Both the position numbers and the translations under genes were made by a program. DNA of 12,009 nt from Acidobacteriota bacterium. Its GTDB lineage: Bacteria; Acidobacteriota; Terriglobia; UBA7540. Positions 1 through 7,565 of this stretch are shown here, one piece after another. The DNA is taken from the NCBI GenBank assembly GCA_021786455.1, contig JAJYNF010000115.1, positions 1 through 12,009 on the forward strand, in the 5' to 3' direction. The notes under the pieces are model-generated. The model searched no databases and was not told the origin of the DNA. It worked only from the letters and a program-made list of their open reading frames with translations. The first letter of the stretch is position 1. Every line of letters begins with the position of its first letter.

Positions 1-62
1 AGAAAAACCCTCGCGACATGTTTGAGGTCGGCTCCGCCAACACGCTGAGGGCGGCGAGCTAA
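1..62 (+). CDS. Possible 3' end of an unidentified gene (partial)
   Basis: From position 3 a plus-strand frame is open to a TAA at 60-62 and would encode the C-terminal peptide KNPRDMFEVGSANTLRAAS. Nearly all its codons end in G or C, like the real genes in this window, which favours coding. The gene would converge on glnD, whose stop is about 120 bases further on. Nineteen residues are too few to assign a family, and an open frame this short could be chance. The 63-182 spacer has only a weak five-base-pair inverted repeat (CGTGG 113-117 with CCACG 125-129) and no T-tract, so I do not call a terminator. Confidence 0.3.
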   Translation, partial: KNPRDMFEVGSANTLRAAS

Positions 63-182
63 GGCGCTTCTCAGGCCGGTGGTTGTCGTTCCAAAACCGC
101 AGAGCGGAGGCGCGTGGGAACCTACCACGAGGCTCAACACCTGAAACGGATCGTGGGCGTTGGCGCATAGGCCGCTTTGCGA

Positions 183-2798
183 TTAGAGCTTGTCCAGCAA
201 GGCGTTCCGGAGCGAATGCTTGAGGGAGTCGCTCAGCCGGCTGCCCGCCGCCGTCAAATAGAAAACATCAATCACTTTTTCCCCTTCGGTGTCAATAAGC
301 GCCACTTCGATATTGCATCCAAAATCCGCCAGGATTGAGCTGGCTTGGTAGAGCAGACCCGGGCGGTCTCGCGCCGTGAGCTCGAGCAAAGTGCTGTGGG
401 AAGACGCTTCGTCGTCAAAATGCACCTGGGTAGCAATGCGGGTTTTGCCCGGGCGCGCCGCCGCTCCGCCGACCCCCCTCCCTTGAAGCAAATTTTCCAG
501 AGCCCGGCTGCCCGTGAGAACGTCCGATAGGTTTTTCTGGAATCGTTCGACCTCTGAAGGATTAAGGTCGAGGGTGCGGTGAAGGTCCACGAAGCGGACG
601 GAATCGAGGACGAGGCCCGCGCGATTGGCGAAGGCTTCCGCTTTGACGATATTCATCCCCCAGGCCGCCAACACTCCAGTCATCGAGGCAAACAGGCGCG
701 GACGGTCCGGTGTGATCGCCGTCAGTTCCCAGAGGTGGTGCCGTTCCAAGCGAAGCGCAACGGAGCGGCCCGTCAGCCCCCGCGCCAACCGCGCGTGAGC
801 GGCCACTTCCTCGGCTGTGTGCGTAGCCAGATAGCGGCGCGGGAAACCGTCCAGGAAAATCGTCACCTCCGCCGGCGGCAGATCCGTGTTGCCGAGTGAG
901 AGAGACGTCGAAGGAACGCGGTCTTCGTCAAGGCTACGAGTCAGCGCGTTCGAGGCCGATACGAAAAGCTGCCATAAGATTTCTGCCTTCCACGGTTTTA
1001 ATGCTTCCGGATGGACCGATTTGATGTCGGCATACGTCAGAAGGCACAGCATTTTGAGCCGCTCGTGTTCGCCAACCATACGAGCGAAAGCCCGCACGGT
1101 CGCGGGGTCAAAGATATCGCGCCGCTGAGCGACGGAGGACATCTCCAAATGGTGACGGATGAGGAAGGTCACCATCTCACGCTCGCGCTTTTCGGCGCCG
1201 AACCGCTCCATAACGCGCGCCGCCACCGCCAGGCTGCCCTCCACATGATCCGCGCCAGGTGCTCCCTTTCCCACATCGTGAAACAGCAGCGCGAAGAGGA
1301 GTAGTTCCGGGCGCTCAAGCTCCGCGAAGAGCTGCGCAAAATGGCGGTCGGGCGGCTCGGTCGCCCCGGTGAGAGCATGAAGGTTTTGAATGGCCATGAA
1401 GGAGTGCTCATCCACCGTGTAACGGTGATAGAAATCACGAACCACCAGCGTGTCAATCGCTCGGTATTCAGGAAACAGGGCTTCCAACAGGCCGAGCCGG
1501 TGCATTGCTCGAATTGCTGCGGCAGCGTGAGGCCCAGCGAGGATACGGAGGAAAATTTTCCAGTACGGAGCGCCATCCTGCCAGCGGTCCGCTAGGCGAG
1601 ACCCAAGATCCTCTACCTGGCGCTCCGTCTCGCCGGCAAGCTCAAGGCCGTGCCGGGAGATGAACTCAAAAAGTCTTAGGATGAGCAAGGGGTCTTCGAT
1701 GGGTTGGCGAAAATAAACGCGGCCACGCAACACGGAAAAATCCGCGTTTGAAAGGCGTGACCGCCAATCTTGATAGAGAACGTATAGCGAAGAACGGGAG
1801 GGTAAGGCCTCTTCCGTGAGGGTACGGCTCAAGCGATCAATCGCGCGGGCATGGCGAAAATAGTAACGCATCCATTGCGCTGGCGACAGAGCGTCGCCCC
1901 GAGCCAAACCTACGCCGTCCGCAGCCGCCCGGTCCTGAAGCTCGTAGGTAAGCTGATTGTCATCCCGACCATGCTGATAATGAAGGAAGCAGCGGAGGGT
2001 AGCCAGGAACTCGAAGGCTTGCTGGCCTTCTTCCCCCAGGCGGCGCGGCCAGCACTCTTCTGCCGCCACCCAGCGGCGACGAGTTTCGAGCTCGCCAATC
2101 AGCGTAAGCCATCGGGCGACGTGATAATCTCGCAAGCCTCCCGGACATTCCTTGACGTTCGGTTCAAGGTGGAAAAGCGTCTCGCCGTACTTGGCGTGCC
2201 GACGCCGCGTCATCTCCACTAAATCGCGGACCAGATCGGCTCGATCCCGCGCCGCCAGGTGGGGAATGACCTCCTCGCGCAAGCGAGCAAACAACATCGC
2301 ATCGCCAACCAGATAACGGCAATCGAGTAGCGCGACGCTGAACTCCAGATTCGACCGATCTAGCACGCCGCATTCAGAGAGAGCACGCACGACTGGCCCA
2401 ACTCGCAAGTGGAGGTCCCAGAGCGCGCGCGACAAAGCCGCCGTTGTCTCAGCCCGCTCCGCCTTTACGGTCCGGTTCGCCGCCAAAAAAAGAATGTCCA
2501 CGTCGGAGTGGGGAAAAAGCTCGCGGCGGCCATAGCCCCCCAGTCCTGCAATAGCGAAACCCTCGCAAACCTCCGGCCCAATCAGTTCGCGGTAAAGCGC
2601 GGAGACCACCGAATCGAGCAAGGCGGCGCGCTCGAAAGCCGCCGATCGTCCAGTTCCTCCCGACTCAAAACGCGCGCGGACCCCTTCGGCTTGCGAGCGG
2701 TAAAGCTCCTCAAGAGGCGCAATCGAAACCGCGGAGGGCATAATGATTTCTATGGCGCAACCATCGAGGTTAGGGACGGCCGTAACCTGGGCAGACAT
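183..2798 (-). CDS. glnD: Bifunctional [protein-PII] uridylyltransferase / uridylyl-removing enzyme GlnD
   Basis: Cytosolic nitrogen sensor. In this family it adds UMP to PII when glutamine is low and removes it when glutamine is high. The 871-residue protein has the usual length and full domain order. The nucleotidyltransferase domain has GGYGRREL (87-94) and the metal-binding pair D99/D101 in SDVDI. The conserved CPGGLRDYH lies at 218-226. The HD hydrolase domain includes YTVDEHS (460-466) and LLFHDVGKG (504-512), with catalytic H507/D508. Two C-terminal ACT domains lie at about 690-760 (ELTAITPDRPRLF) and 804-871 (LLELTARDRPGLL); they are the glutamine-binding module in known GlnD. All key residues are present, so both activities are expected. 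I chose the first ATG. The next in-frame ATG (codon 20) has no better ribosome site. It lies 32 bases downstream of the PII gene and is the last gene of amtB-glnB-glnD. Confidence 0.97.
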   Translation of the reverse strand: MSAQVTAVPNLDGCAIEIIMPSAVSIAPLEELYRSQAEGVRARFESGGTGRSAAFERAALLDSVVSALYRELIGPEVCEGFAIAGLGGYGRRELFPHSDVDILFLAANRTVKAERAETTAALSRALWDLHLRVGPVVRALSECGVLDRSNLEFSVALLDCRYLVGDAMLFARLREEVIPHLAARDRADLVRDLVEMTRRRHAKYGETLFHLEPNVKECPGGLRDYHVARWLTLIGELETRRRWVAAEECWPRRLGEEGQQAFEFLATLRCFLHYQHGRDDNQLTYELQDRAAADGVGLARGDALSPAQWMRYYFRHARAIDRLSRTLTEEALPSRSSLYVLYQDWRSRLSNADFSVLRGRVYFRQPIEDPLLILRLFEFISRHGLELAGETERQVEDLGSRLADRWQDGAPYWKIFLRILAGPHAAAAIRAMHRLGLLEALFPEYRAIDTLVVRDFYHRYTVDEHSFMAIQNLHALTGATEPPDRHFAQLFAELERPELLLFALLFHDVGKGAPGADHVEGSLAVAARVMERFGAEKREREMVTFLIRHHLEMSSVAQRRDIFDPATVRAFARMVGEHERLKMLCLLTYADIKSVHPEALKPWKAEILWQLFVSASNALTRSLDEDRVPSTSLSLGNTDLPPAEVTIFLDGFPRRYLATHTAEEVAAHARLARGLTGRSVALRLERHHLWELTAITPDRPRLFASMTGVLAAWGMNIVKAEAFANRAGLVLDSVRFVDLHRTLDLNPSEVERFQKNLSDVLTGSRALENLLQGRGVGGAAARPGKTRIATQVHFDDEASSHSTLLELTARDRPGLLYQASSILADFGCNIEVALIDTEGEKVIDVFYLTAAGSRLSDSLKHSLRNALLDKL

Positions 2799-2830
2799 CC
2801 GCCAGAGGTTCCAGGTCCCGGAAACCCCGC

Positions 2831-3169
2831 CTACAACGCCGCGTCGCCGCGCTCCTCGTTGCGGATGCGGATGGTTTCTTCAACGGAAGATACGAAAATC
2901 TTGCCATCGCCGATTTTGCCGGTCTTCGCGGACTTCAAGATGGCTTGCACCGCGGCTTCCGCGAGCGGATCGGGCACCACGGTCTCCAGTTTGATTTTGG
3001 GCAGCAGGTCCACGGTGTATTCGCTGCCACGGTAAACTTCCGTATGGCCCTTTTGGCGTCCGTGCCCCCGCACCTCTGAAATGGTCATTCCCTGAACGCC
3101 GATTTCTTGCAAGGCGCCCTTAACCAGTTCAAAGCGAGAAGGTTGAATGATCGCCTCGATTTTCTTCAT
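2831..3169 (-). CDS. glnB: Nitrogen regulatory protein PII (GlnB/GlnK)
   Basis: Small trimeric signal protein that binds ATP/ADP and 2-oxoglutarate and reports carbon/nitrogen status to targets such as AmtB. At 112 residues it matches the canonical PII length. The T-loop HTEVYRGSEYTVDLLPK (42-58) carries Y51, the tyrosine uridylylated by GlnD in proteobacteria. The B-loop TGKIGDGKIF (83-92) contributes to nucleotide binding, and GRQKGH (37-42) is the other PII signature. Retention of Y51 next to glnD argues for control by uridylylation rather than the serine modification of cyanobacteria or adenylylation of actinobacteria; this is inference. The C-terminus (RIRNEERGDAAL) resembles GlnB, whereas linkage to amtB is typical of GlnK, so the symbol is a convention. 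A purine-rich GGGAG precedes the ATG. It follows amtB after 132 bases and precedes glnD by 32. Confidence 0.97.
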   Translation of the reverse strand: MKKIEAIIQPSRFELVKGALQEIGVQGMTISEVRGHGRQKGHTEVYRGSEYTVDLLPKIKLETVVPDPLAEAAVQAILKSAKTGKIGDGKIFVSSVEETIRIRNEERGDAAL

Positions 3170-3301
3170 AGGTTCAGTCTCCCGGCGAAGAACAGTCAGC
3201 TATCGGAGCATGTCTCTTTCTGTGGCCTCGGAACCCGCGTCGTATTCGGCCTCCGATTTGGAAGCCCCGGGCGCAAGATACCTGCTTTCCGCGCCCTCGA
3301 T
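3170..3301 (-). other. amtB-glnB intercistronic spacer with two RNA hairpins
   Basis: This 132-base spacer has no gene. Read on the minus strand just after the amtB stop, GGGCGC (3296-3291) can pair with GCGCCC (3274-3269) across a 16-base loop. GGCTTCC (3266-3260) can then pair with GGAGGCC (3254-3248) across a five-base loop with one G-U pair. Neither stem is followed by a T-tract, so they are not typical intrinsic terminators. In such a position they could stabilise the upstream amtB message or partly attenuate reading into glnB. I found no convincing -35/-10 pair here, so a private glnB promoter is not supported. Confidence 0.4.
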
Positions 3302-4720
3302 CTATAAATTGTAAGCCTCTTCCCCGTGTTGAGTGATATCAAGCCCCTGGATCTCATGCTCGGGTGGAACTCGTAAGCCAATCAGCGCGTCCACGAGCTT
3401 CAGGATGATGAAGGTTCCTACGGCGGCGAGTGTCCAGGCAATCACCACGCCCACCAACTGGTCCAAAACCTGAGCGGGGTGTCCGTCAATCAGACCCACG
3501 GGGTGATTCTTGAACACTGGATTTATTACACGGGCCGCAAAAACGCCGGTCAGGAGCGCGCCTACGGTTCCGCCCACGCCATGAACGCCAAAAGCATCGA
3601 GCGAGTCATCATAACCCAAACGCTGCTTAACCTGCGCTACCATCACATAACAAATCACACCCGCCACCAGCCCGATAACCAACGCGGCCATCGGCCCCAC
3701 GAACCCGGACGCGGGAGTGATGGCCACGAGGCCGGCCACTGCCCCTGAGATGGCTCCCAGTACGCTCGGCTTGCCGTTTCTGATCCACTCGGCGCCACCC
3801 CAGCCGACGGCTGCCGCAGCCGCGGCAAAATGAGTAGCGACAAAGGCGCTGGTCGCCAGCGGACTTGCAGCCAAGGCACTGCCCGCGTTAAAGCCAAACC
3901 ATCCTACCCAGAGCAAGCAGGCGCCAATAAAGCTCAATACCACGTTGTGAGGTGGCATCGGCTCCCGCGGGTATCCAATCCGCCGGCCGAGATAAAGCGC
4001 CGTCACCAGCGCCGACACCCCGGAAGTAATGTGAACGACCGTCCCACCCGCAAAGTCAAGCGTGGGGAAGACCCCACCCCGGCTGGCGTTGAGCAATCCT
4101 CCATCGCCCCAGACCATGTGCGCCATCGGCGCATAGACCACAAGCGACCACAACGCCGTGAACACGACCATGGCGCTAAACTTCATCCGCTCCGCGAAAG
4201 CTCCGCAAATTAACGCGGGCGTGATGATGGCGAACATCAATTGGAAAACCATGTAGGTCTCAAAGGGAATGTGGGCCGCGTAAGCTAAGTTGGGAGCAGC
4301 GCCTACGCCCCGCAAGAACAAATATTCAACCCCACCGAGAAACGGCGACCCGCGTCCAAAGGCCAAGCTGAAGCCCAGCAAGGCCCACAACACGGTGACG
4401 ATCGCCATCAGCGAAAAGCTTTGCATGAGAGTCGCTAGCACGTTCTTTTTCCGAACCAAGCCACCATAGAAAAGCGCCAAGCCTGGCCCTGTCATCAGCA
4501 ACACGAGTGCCGCGCTGGTCAACATCCAAGCGTTATCCCCAGCGTCGCGTGCGTGCCGCATTTCCCCTTCCAGCCGCGCCAGGCGGGCGGATGTGGAGGC
4601 AAGGTAAGGTGTTGGCGCCGGCCGGCTTACAACCGCTTGGGCCCCAAAACATGAAGCTGATGCCAGCCCTCCCCATCCCAAACTCAGCGCGAAAACAATC
4701 GCCATCCACATCCTTCGCAT
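3302..4720 (-). CDS. amtB: Ammonium transporter (Amt/MEP/Rh family) with signal peptide
   Basis: Inner-membrane ammonium channel that forms trimers and is blocked by PII in known systems. I start it at ATG 4720 (472 residues): AAAGGGG (4736-4730 on the minus strand) sits nine bases upstream, and the protein then opens with a signal peptide, MRRMWMAIVFALSLGWGG. The longer frame from 4774 (490 residues) would begin essentially at the predicted transcription start. In 472-residue numbering, FYGGLVRKKN begins near 84, FAER lies at 175-178, and the pore twin histidines are H230 (GGTVVHITSG) and H380 (FGVHGVGGTVG). About eleven hydrophobic helices are evident. The tail GLDITQHGEEAY is the conserved C-terminal segment that docks PII. 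An unusual stretch of about 40 residues separates the signal peptide from the first pore helix. It is the first gene of the operon. Confidence 0.96.
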   Translation of the reverse strand: MRRMWMAIVFALSLGWGGLASASCFGAQAVVSRPAPTPYLASTSARLARLEGEMRHARDAGDNAWMLTSAALVLLMTGPGLALFYGGLVRKKNVLATLMQSFSLMAIVTVLWALLGFSLAFGRGSPFLGGVEYLFLRGVGAAPNLAYAAHIPFETYMVFQLMFAIITPALICGAFAERMKFSAMVVFTALWSLVVYAPMAHMVWGDGGLLNASRGGVFPTLDFAGGTVVHITSGVSALVTALYLGRRIGYPREPMPPHNVVLSFIGACLLWVGWFGFNAGSALAASPLATSAFVATHFAAAAAAVGWGGAEWIRNGKPSVLGAISGAVAGLVAITPASGFVGPMAALVIGLVAGVICYVMVAQVKQRLGYDDSLDAFGVHGVGGTVGALLTGVFAARVINPVFKNHPVGLIDGHPAQVLDQLVGVVIAWTLAAVGTFIILKLVDALIGLRVPPEHEIQGLDITQHGEEAYNL

Positions 4721-4729
4721 CAGAAAATT

Positions 4730-4736
4730 CCCCTTT
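4730..4736 (-). promoter_or_regulatory. Ribosome binding site that decides the amtB start
   Basis: AAAGGGG on the minus strand lies nine bases upstream of the ATG at 4720. The alternative ATG at 4774 has no comparable site and coincides with the predicted transcript 5' end, so the shorter protein is preferred. Confidence 0.65.
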
Positions 4737-4779
4737 CGTTTTCCAATGAGACCAACCCACGACGGCAGGACCATGCAGC

Positions 4780-4788
4780 ATTATAGCA
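4780..4788 (-). promoter_or_regulatory. Predicted extended -10 promoter of the amtB-glnB-glnD operon
   Basis: The minus strand reads TGCTATAAT, a perfect -10 hexamer with the TGn extension, which usually compensates for a poor -35. The best upstream partner is TTCAGA at a long spacing of 19. Transcription would start near 4773, giving an untranslated leader of about 53 bases before ATG 4720. I looked for a sigma54 site (TGGCAC-N5-TTGC), common at nitrogen operons. Only TGGCAC was found near 4907-4902, without a -12 element, so housekeeping sigma is more likely. Confidence 0.55.
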
Positions 4789-4939
4789 GGTTGAACGGAG
4801 AGCTTCTGAACCCAGAGCGGGGAGGCACGTTCGTACCCGGCTTGTTGCCCTCGTTCAAAATAATGGTTGAGACTTCAGTCAGGCGGCTAGAATCAGATGG
4901 GAAAAGTGCCACTCATCATCTTTCTCCCCCCACATTCTG

Positions 4940-4968
4940 TTGAGAATTGCCGACGGTGGTGTTATAAA
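4940..4968 (+). promoter_or_regulatory. Predicted sigma70-type promoter of the TerY-P operon
   Basis: TTGAGA (4940-4945) and TATAAA (4963-4968) are separated by exactly 17 bases, close to the housekeeping consensus. A start near 4975 gives a leader of about 40 bases to the vWA gene at 5016. It is the only good promoter I see for the five-gene operon and is back to back with the amtB promoter, about 150 bases apart. No clear operator palindrome lies over it. Confidence 0.65.
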
Positions 4969-5002
4969 TGCGCGGAAGGGGATTGAGCGAACAACCGCGC
5001 CA

Positions 5003-5010
5003 GAGGGAGG
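5003..5010 (+). promoter_or_regulatory. Ribosome binding site of the vWA gene
   Basis: GAGGGAGG lies five bases upstream of ATG 5016. It fixes this as the start in preference to the in-frame ATG at 4968, which overlaps the -10 hexamer and so cannot be on the predicted transcript. Confidence 0.75.
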
Positions 5011-5015
5011 CAACC

Positions 5016-5717
5016 ATGGTCAGGCGGCCCGGAGGGGAGCTAGCGTCGCGCCCACTCCATTTCATCTGGATTTGCGATTGTTCCGGCTCGATGCAGAGTG
5101 ACGGTAAGATCCAGTCCTTGAACAATGCCATCCGTGAAGCCATTCCGCACATGCTTCGCGCGGCGGAGGAGAATCCTCACGCCCAGGTATTTGTCCGTGC
5201 CCTGAAGTTTTCTGACGGCGCTCAATGGCATATCGCTCAACCGACCCCCGTCGCGGATTTCAAATGGACGGACTTACAAGCTGGCGGCGTGACCGATATG
5301 GGTCGAGCCATGCAAATGGCTGCCGAGCAGCTTAAGATTCCGCCGATGAGCGAGCGCGCCTTGCCTCCGGTCCTCGTTTTGATTTCCGATGGCCAGCCGA
5401 CCGACGATTTTCGCGGTTCTCTGGCGGAACTGCTGGACATCCCCTGGGGCAAACGGGCCGTGCGCATTGCCATAGCCATTGGGGACGACGCCGATCACGA
5501 GCCCTTGCAAGCTTTCATCGGGAACCCGGAGATTCCGGTCTTGCAGGCGAACAATTCGGAAACGCTCGTAAATTACATCAAGTGGGCGTCCACAGCGGTT
5601 CTTAAGGCGGCCTCCTCGCCAGCCAGCCAGAGCAAAACTATGAAATCGGCAGGGGGCAACGTTCAGATTCCTGCTCCCCCGCCCGTTGTTTCCACTCCGA
5701 CCGAGGATGTCTGGTAA
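5016..5717 (+). CDS. TerY-like von Willebrand factor A domain protein
   Basis: A 233-residue cytosolic protein that is almost entirely one vWA domain, of the kind called TerY in tellurite-resistance/stress systems. The metal-ion-dependent adhesion site is complete: DCSGS (D21, S23, S25), T93 in GGVTDMGRA, and D125 in LISDGQPTD. It should therefore bind Mg2+ and a protein partner. No signal peptide or membrane segment is visible. After about residue 198 comes a low-complexity tail rich in Ser, Ala and Pro (PAPPPVVSTPTEDVW), a plausible flexible, phosphorylatable segment; that is inference. The PP2C gene begins three bases after the stop and the kinase is three genes on. In known TerY-P triads the vWA protein is thought to be the target or scaffold of that pair. 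The start is set by a strong ribosome site. Confidence 0.9.
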   Translation: MVRRPGGELASRPLHFIWICDCSGSMQSDGKIQSLNNAIREAIPHMLRAAEENPHAQVFVRALKFSDGAQWHIAQPTPVADFKWTDLQAGGVTDMGRAMQMAAEQLKIPPMSERALPPVLVLISDGQPTDDFRGSLAELLDIPWGKRAVRIAIAIGDDADHEPLQAFIGNPEIPVLQANNSETLVNYIKWASTAVLKAASSPASQSKTMKSAGGNVQIPAPPPVVSTPTEDVW

Positions 5718-5720
5718 GCA

Positions 5721-6626
5721 ATGGGAGGAAGCCATCAGAGCGCGAAGTGGCATGTGATCGGCCGCGCGGTTTGCGGAGCCGCGCACCGGCGCAACACGAT
5801 GCCACTCCAGGACGCCATTTGTTGGCTTCCGGCAGAAGGCTCCAGCCCGTGGCTTGCTCTGGCACTGGCCGACGGCCACGGCAGCCCGGTTTGCTTCCGC
5901 AGCAAGCAAGGAGCCGACCTTGCTGTTGAGACCGCAGCCCTTTTGCTGCGCGATTTCCATCTTCGCCACCCCGATTGCGATGGGACGGACCTGCAACGTG
6001 TCGCGGAGGAGGAAATTTCTAAACCTTTGGTTAGCCAGTGGCGGCAAAGCGTCATGCGGCAATTAGAGCAAAACCCATTGACCGCTTCCGAGCTCGACGG
6101 CCTCGAGCAGAAACTGGGATCTTCGGCGGGGCGCGCGCTCGAGGCCGATCCTGTTCTTGCTTATGGCTCGACCGCTTTAGCAGCTCTCGCCACTCCCGCC
6201 TATTCACTCCTTCTTCAACTGGGTGATGGCGACTGCTTGATAGTTTCACGTTTGGGCGAAACCTTCAGACCTTGGTCGCGTGATACGCGCCTTTTAGGCG
6301 TGGAGACCACTTCCCTGTGCATGCATCAGGCTTGGAATGAGGTCCGCCTGTGCATCCGACAGGCGGGGGAGGATTCGGCGGCGCTGCTGCTGCTCTGCAC
6401 TGACGGCTACTCAAATTCATTTCGTGACGATGAGGGCTTCCTGAACGTAGGCAGGGATTTCCTGGAGCTTATCCGCTCTGAAGGAATCGAAAAGGTCAAC
6501 GAGCACCTTGACGAATGGCTGGCCGAAACTACCGAAAACGGCAGCGGGGATGACGTCTCGCTAGGCATCCTTTGGCGCGAAGAGGAGCCAGGGCTTACGC
6601 CTCCATCCCTCCCGCTGGTTATTTAG
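5721..6626 (+). CDS. PP2C-family serine/threonine phosphatase (TerY-P type)
   Basis: A 301-residue cytosolic, metal-dependent phosphoprotein phosphatase, the likely antagonist of the kinase encoded at the operon's end. PP2C motifs occur in order: QDA at 30-32, ADGHG (50-54) with the metal-binding aspartate, GSTALA (149-154), LGDGDCLIV (167-175), CTDGYSNSF (226-234) and SGDDVSLGI (275-283). Both metal-binding aspartate motifs are intact, so activity is expected. The opening WHVIGRAVCGAAH followed by QDA is the usual start of the stand-alone PP2C in these clusters, so I keep the first ATG even though only a weak ribosome site precedes it. The gene starts three bases after the vWA stop, which suggests translational coupling. 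No transmembrane segment is seen. Confidence 0.92.
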   Translation: MGGSHQSAKWHVIGRAVCGAAHRRNTMPLQDAICWLPAEGSSPWLALALADGHGSPVCFRSKQGADLAVETAALLLRDFHLRHPDCDGTDLQRVAEEEISKPLVSQWRQSVMRQLEQNPLTASELDGLEQKLGSSAGRALEADPVLAYGSTALAALATPAYSLLLQLGDGDCLIVSRLGETFRPWSRDTRLLGVETTSLCMHQAWNEVRLCIRQAGEDSAALLLLCTDGYSNSFRDDEGFLNVGRDFLELIRSEGIEKVNEHLDEWLAETTENGSGDDVSLGILWREEEPGLTPPSLPLVI

Positions 6627-6635
6627 CCCGCGAAC

Positions 6636-7565
6636 ATGGCATTGCCCAGTGTGGACAACCCGGTCCGAAGCAAAACCTCACCGACGGAGGATCTTCCCCG
6701 CCGTCAGCTTCGTCACATCCTTGAGCTTTACGGGCGCCCGATCTGCGAGGAGCCACAGCGCTGCGAGGCTCTGCTGCGCGACCTCTGCATGGGCCATCGC
6801 CGAGAAATTTTCTTGTTGGTCGCTGCTCTTAAGGAGCGCGTGGTGCCTGATATTCTCGCCTCAGTCGGCGTCCTGCCGGATGAAGTGATCATTTCAAACC
6901 TTACTCGCAAGCTTTGCGATAACCTCGGCCTAGCGGAAGATGCCAGCCGGTGGGCAGCGGAAACCTGGGTCGAACTGATTCGCGACGCGCCCGCACGGGG
7001 GAAACTCAAGCCACCACCCGCCCGCTCTTCGGTCGCCCCCGCCTCGGATTCGGAAATGCTTTTAAGACCTTCCTATGCTCCGCTCGATTGGGTGTGGCTG
7101 GGCCTGTGCTTCCTGTCTATTGCCTCCTCCTTGACGGCGTTGGGCGTGGTCGCGCGCGTAGCGTTTGAAGGCAGTTGGGTTTCATTTCTCGGCTGGCTCA
7201 GAGAAACGGGCTTATTGGGCGGCGGCTTGGCATTGGCTTGGGCCGGTGATTGGGTGGCAGCGCGGCAGTTTCTTCACCGCGCTCCACCGCGCTCCACCGC
7301 GCTCGACCCCCGCAAAACTCCCGCCGCTTTGCTGATGGAGGTGGTGGTTCTGCTGACGCAGCCTCTGGCGCCGATCGGCGTCCTCGCCCTTTGGATTGGC
7401 GAATGGGTCACGGGTATGCACTTCGTCGAACACAGTCAGGTAATGGCTTTTACTCTTGGCCGTCTTATCCAGTCAGCGGTGGTTTTGGGGTTTGTCATCA
7501 AATGGGTTGGATTGATGACAACGATTCAGGGAAGGATAGCTTCGTCCGTGGTCCGACAACGATGA
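6636..7565 (+). CDS. Multi-pass membrane protein with N-terminal helical domain, function unknown
   Basis: I do not recognise a named family. Residues 23-115 form a soluble, leucine-rich helical domain with the pattern LRHILELYGRPICEEPQRCE, then LLRDLCMGHRREIFLLVAAL and DNLGLAEDASRWAAETW. From memory, very similar modules sit in other bacterial multidomain signalling proteins, where they look like an adaptor. A Pro/Arg/Ser linker (116-148) leads to three or four hydrophobic helices: about 152-177, 191-208, 230-258 and 274-296. The loop at 214-223 is encoded by a triple 10-bp repeat. The gene lies nine bases after the PP2C stop and overlaps the next gene by ATGA, so it is firmly in the operon. 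An inferred role is to recruit the soluble phosphatase, kinase or vWA protein to the membrane. The start codon lacks a strong ribosome site. Confidence 0.8.
   Translation: MALPSVDNPVRSKTSPTEDLPRRQLRHILELYGRPICEEPQRCEALLRDLCMGHRREIFLLVAALKERVVPDILASVGVLPDEVIISNLTRKLCDNLGLAEDASRWAAETWVELIRDAPARGKLKPPPARSSVAPASDSEMLLRPSYAPLDWVWLGLCFLSIASSLTALGVVARVAFEGSWVSFLGWLRETGLLGGGLALAWAGDWVAARQFLHRAPPRSTALDPRKTPAALLMEVVVLLTQPLAPIGVLALWIGEWVTGMHFVEHSQVMAFTLGRLIQSAVVLGFVIKWVGLMTTIQGRIASSVVRQR
7275..7304 (+). repeat. Three perfect tandem copies of a 10-bp unit inside a coding region
   Basis: CACCGCGCTC occurs three times head to tail. It encodes the loop between the second and third hydrophobic segments of the membrane protein. 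Ten is not a multiple of three, so each copy is read in a different frame, and a change of one unit would shift the frame. The total of 30 bases keeps the present gene open. Confidence 0.95.

Noticed and set aside
113..129. Terminator hairpin between glnD and the left-edge gene
   Set aside because: The stem has only five base pairs and no T-tract on either strand.
4902..4917. Possible sigma54 promoter on the minus strand upstream of amtB
   Set aside because: TGGCAC is present, but the sequence at the -12 position is CCAT rather than TTGC, and it lies nearly 200 bases from the gene.
5274..6062. A 262-codon minus-strand open frame across the vWA-PP2C junction
   Set aside because: It is antisense to two genes with intact catalytic motifs and has no recognisable protein features.
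7250..7561. Extended N-terminus of the TPR-like protein
   Set aside because: The extra 104 codons overlap the membrane-protein gene, encode an Arg/Pro-rich sequence without domain character, and would bury the N-terminal hydrophobic segment. The ATGA start at 7562 is more natural.
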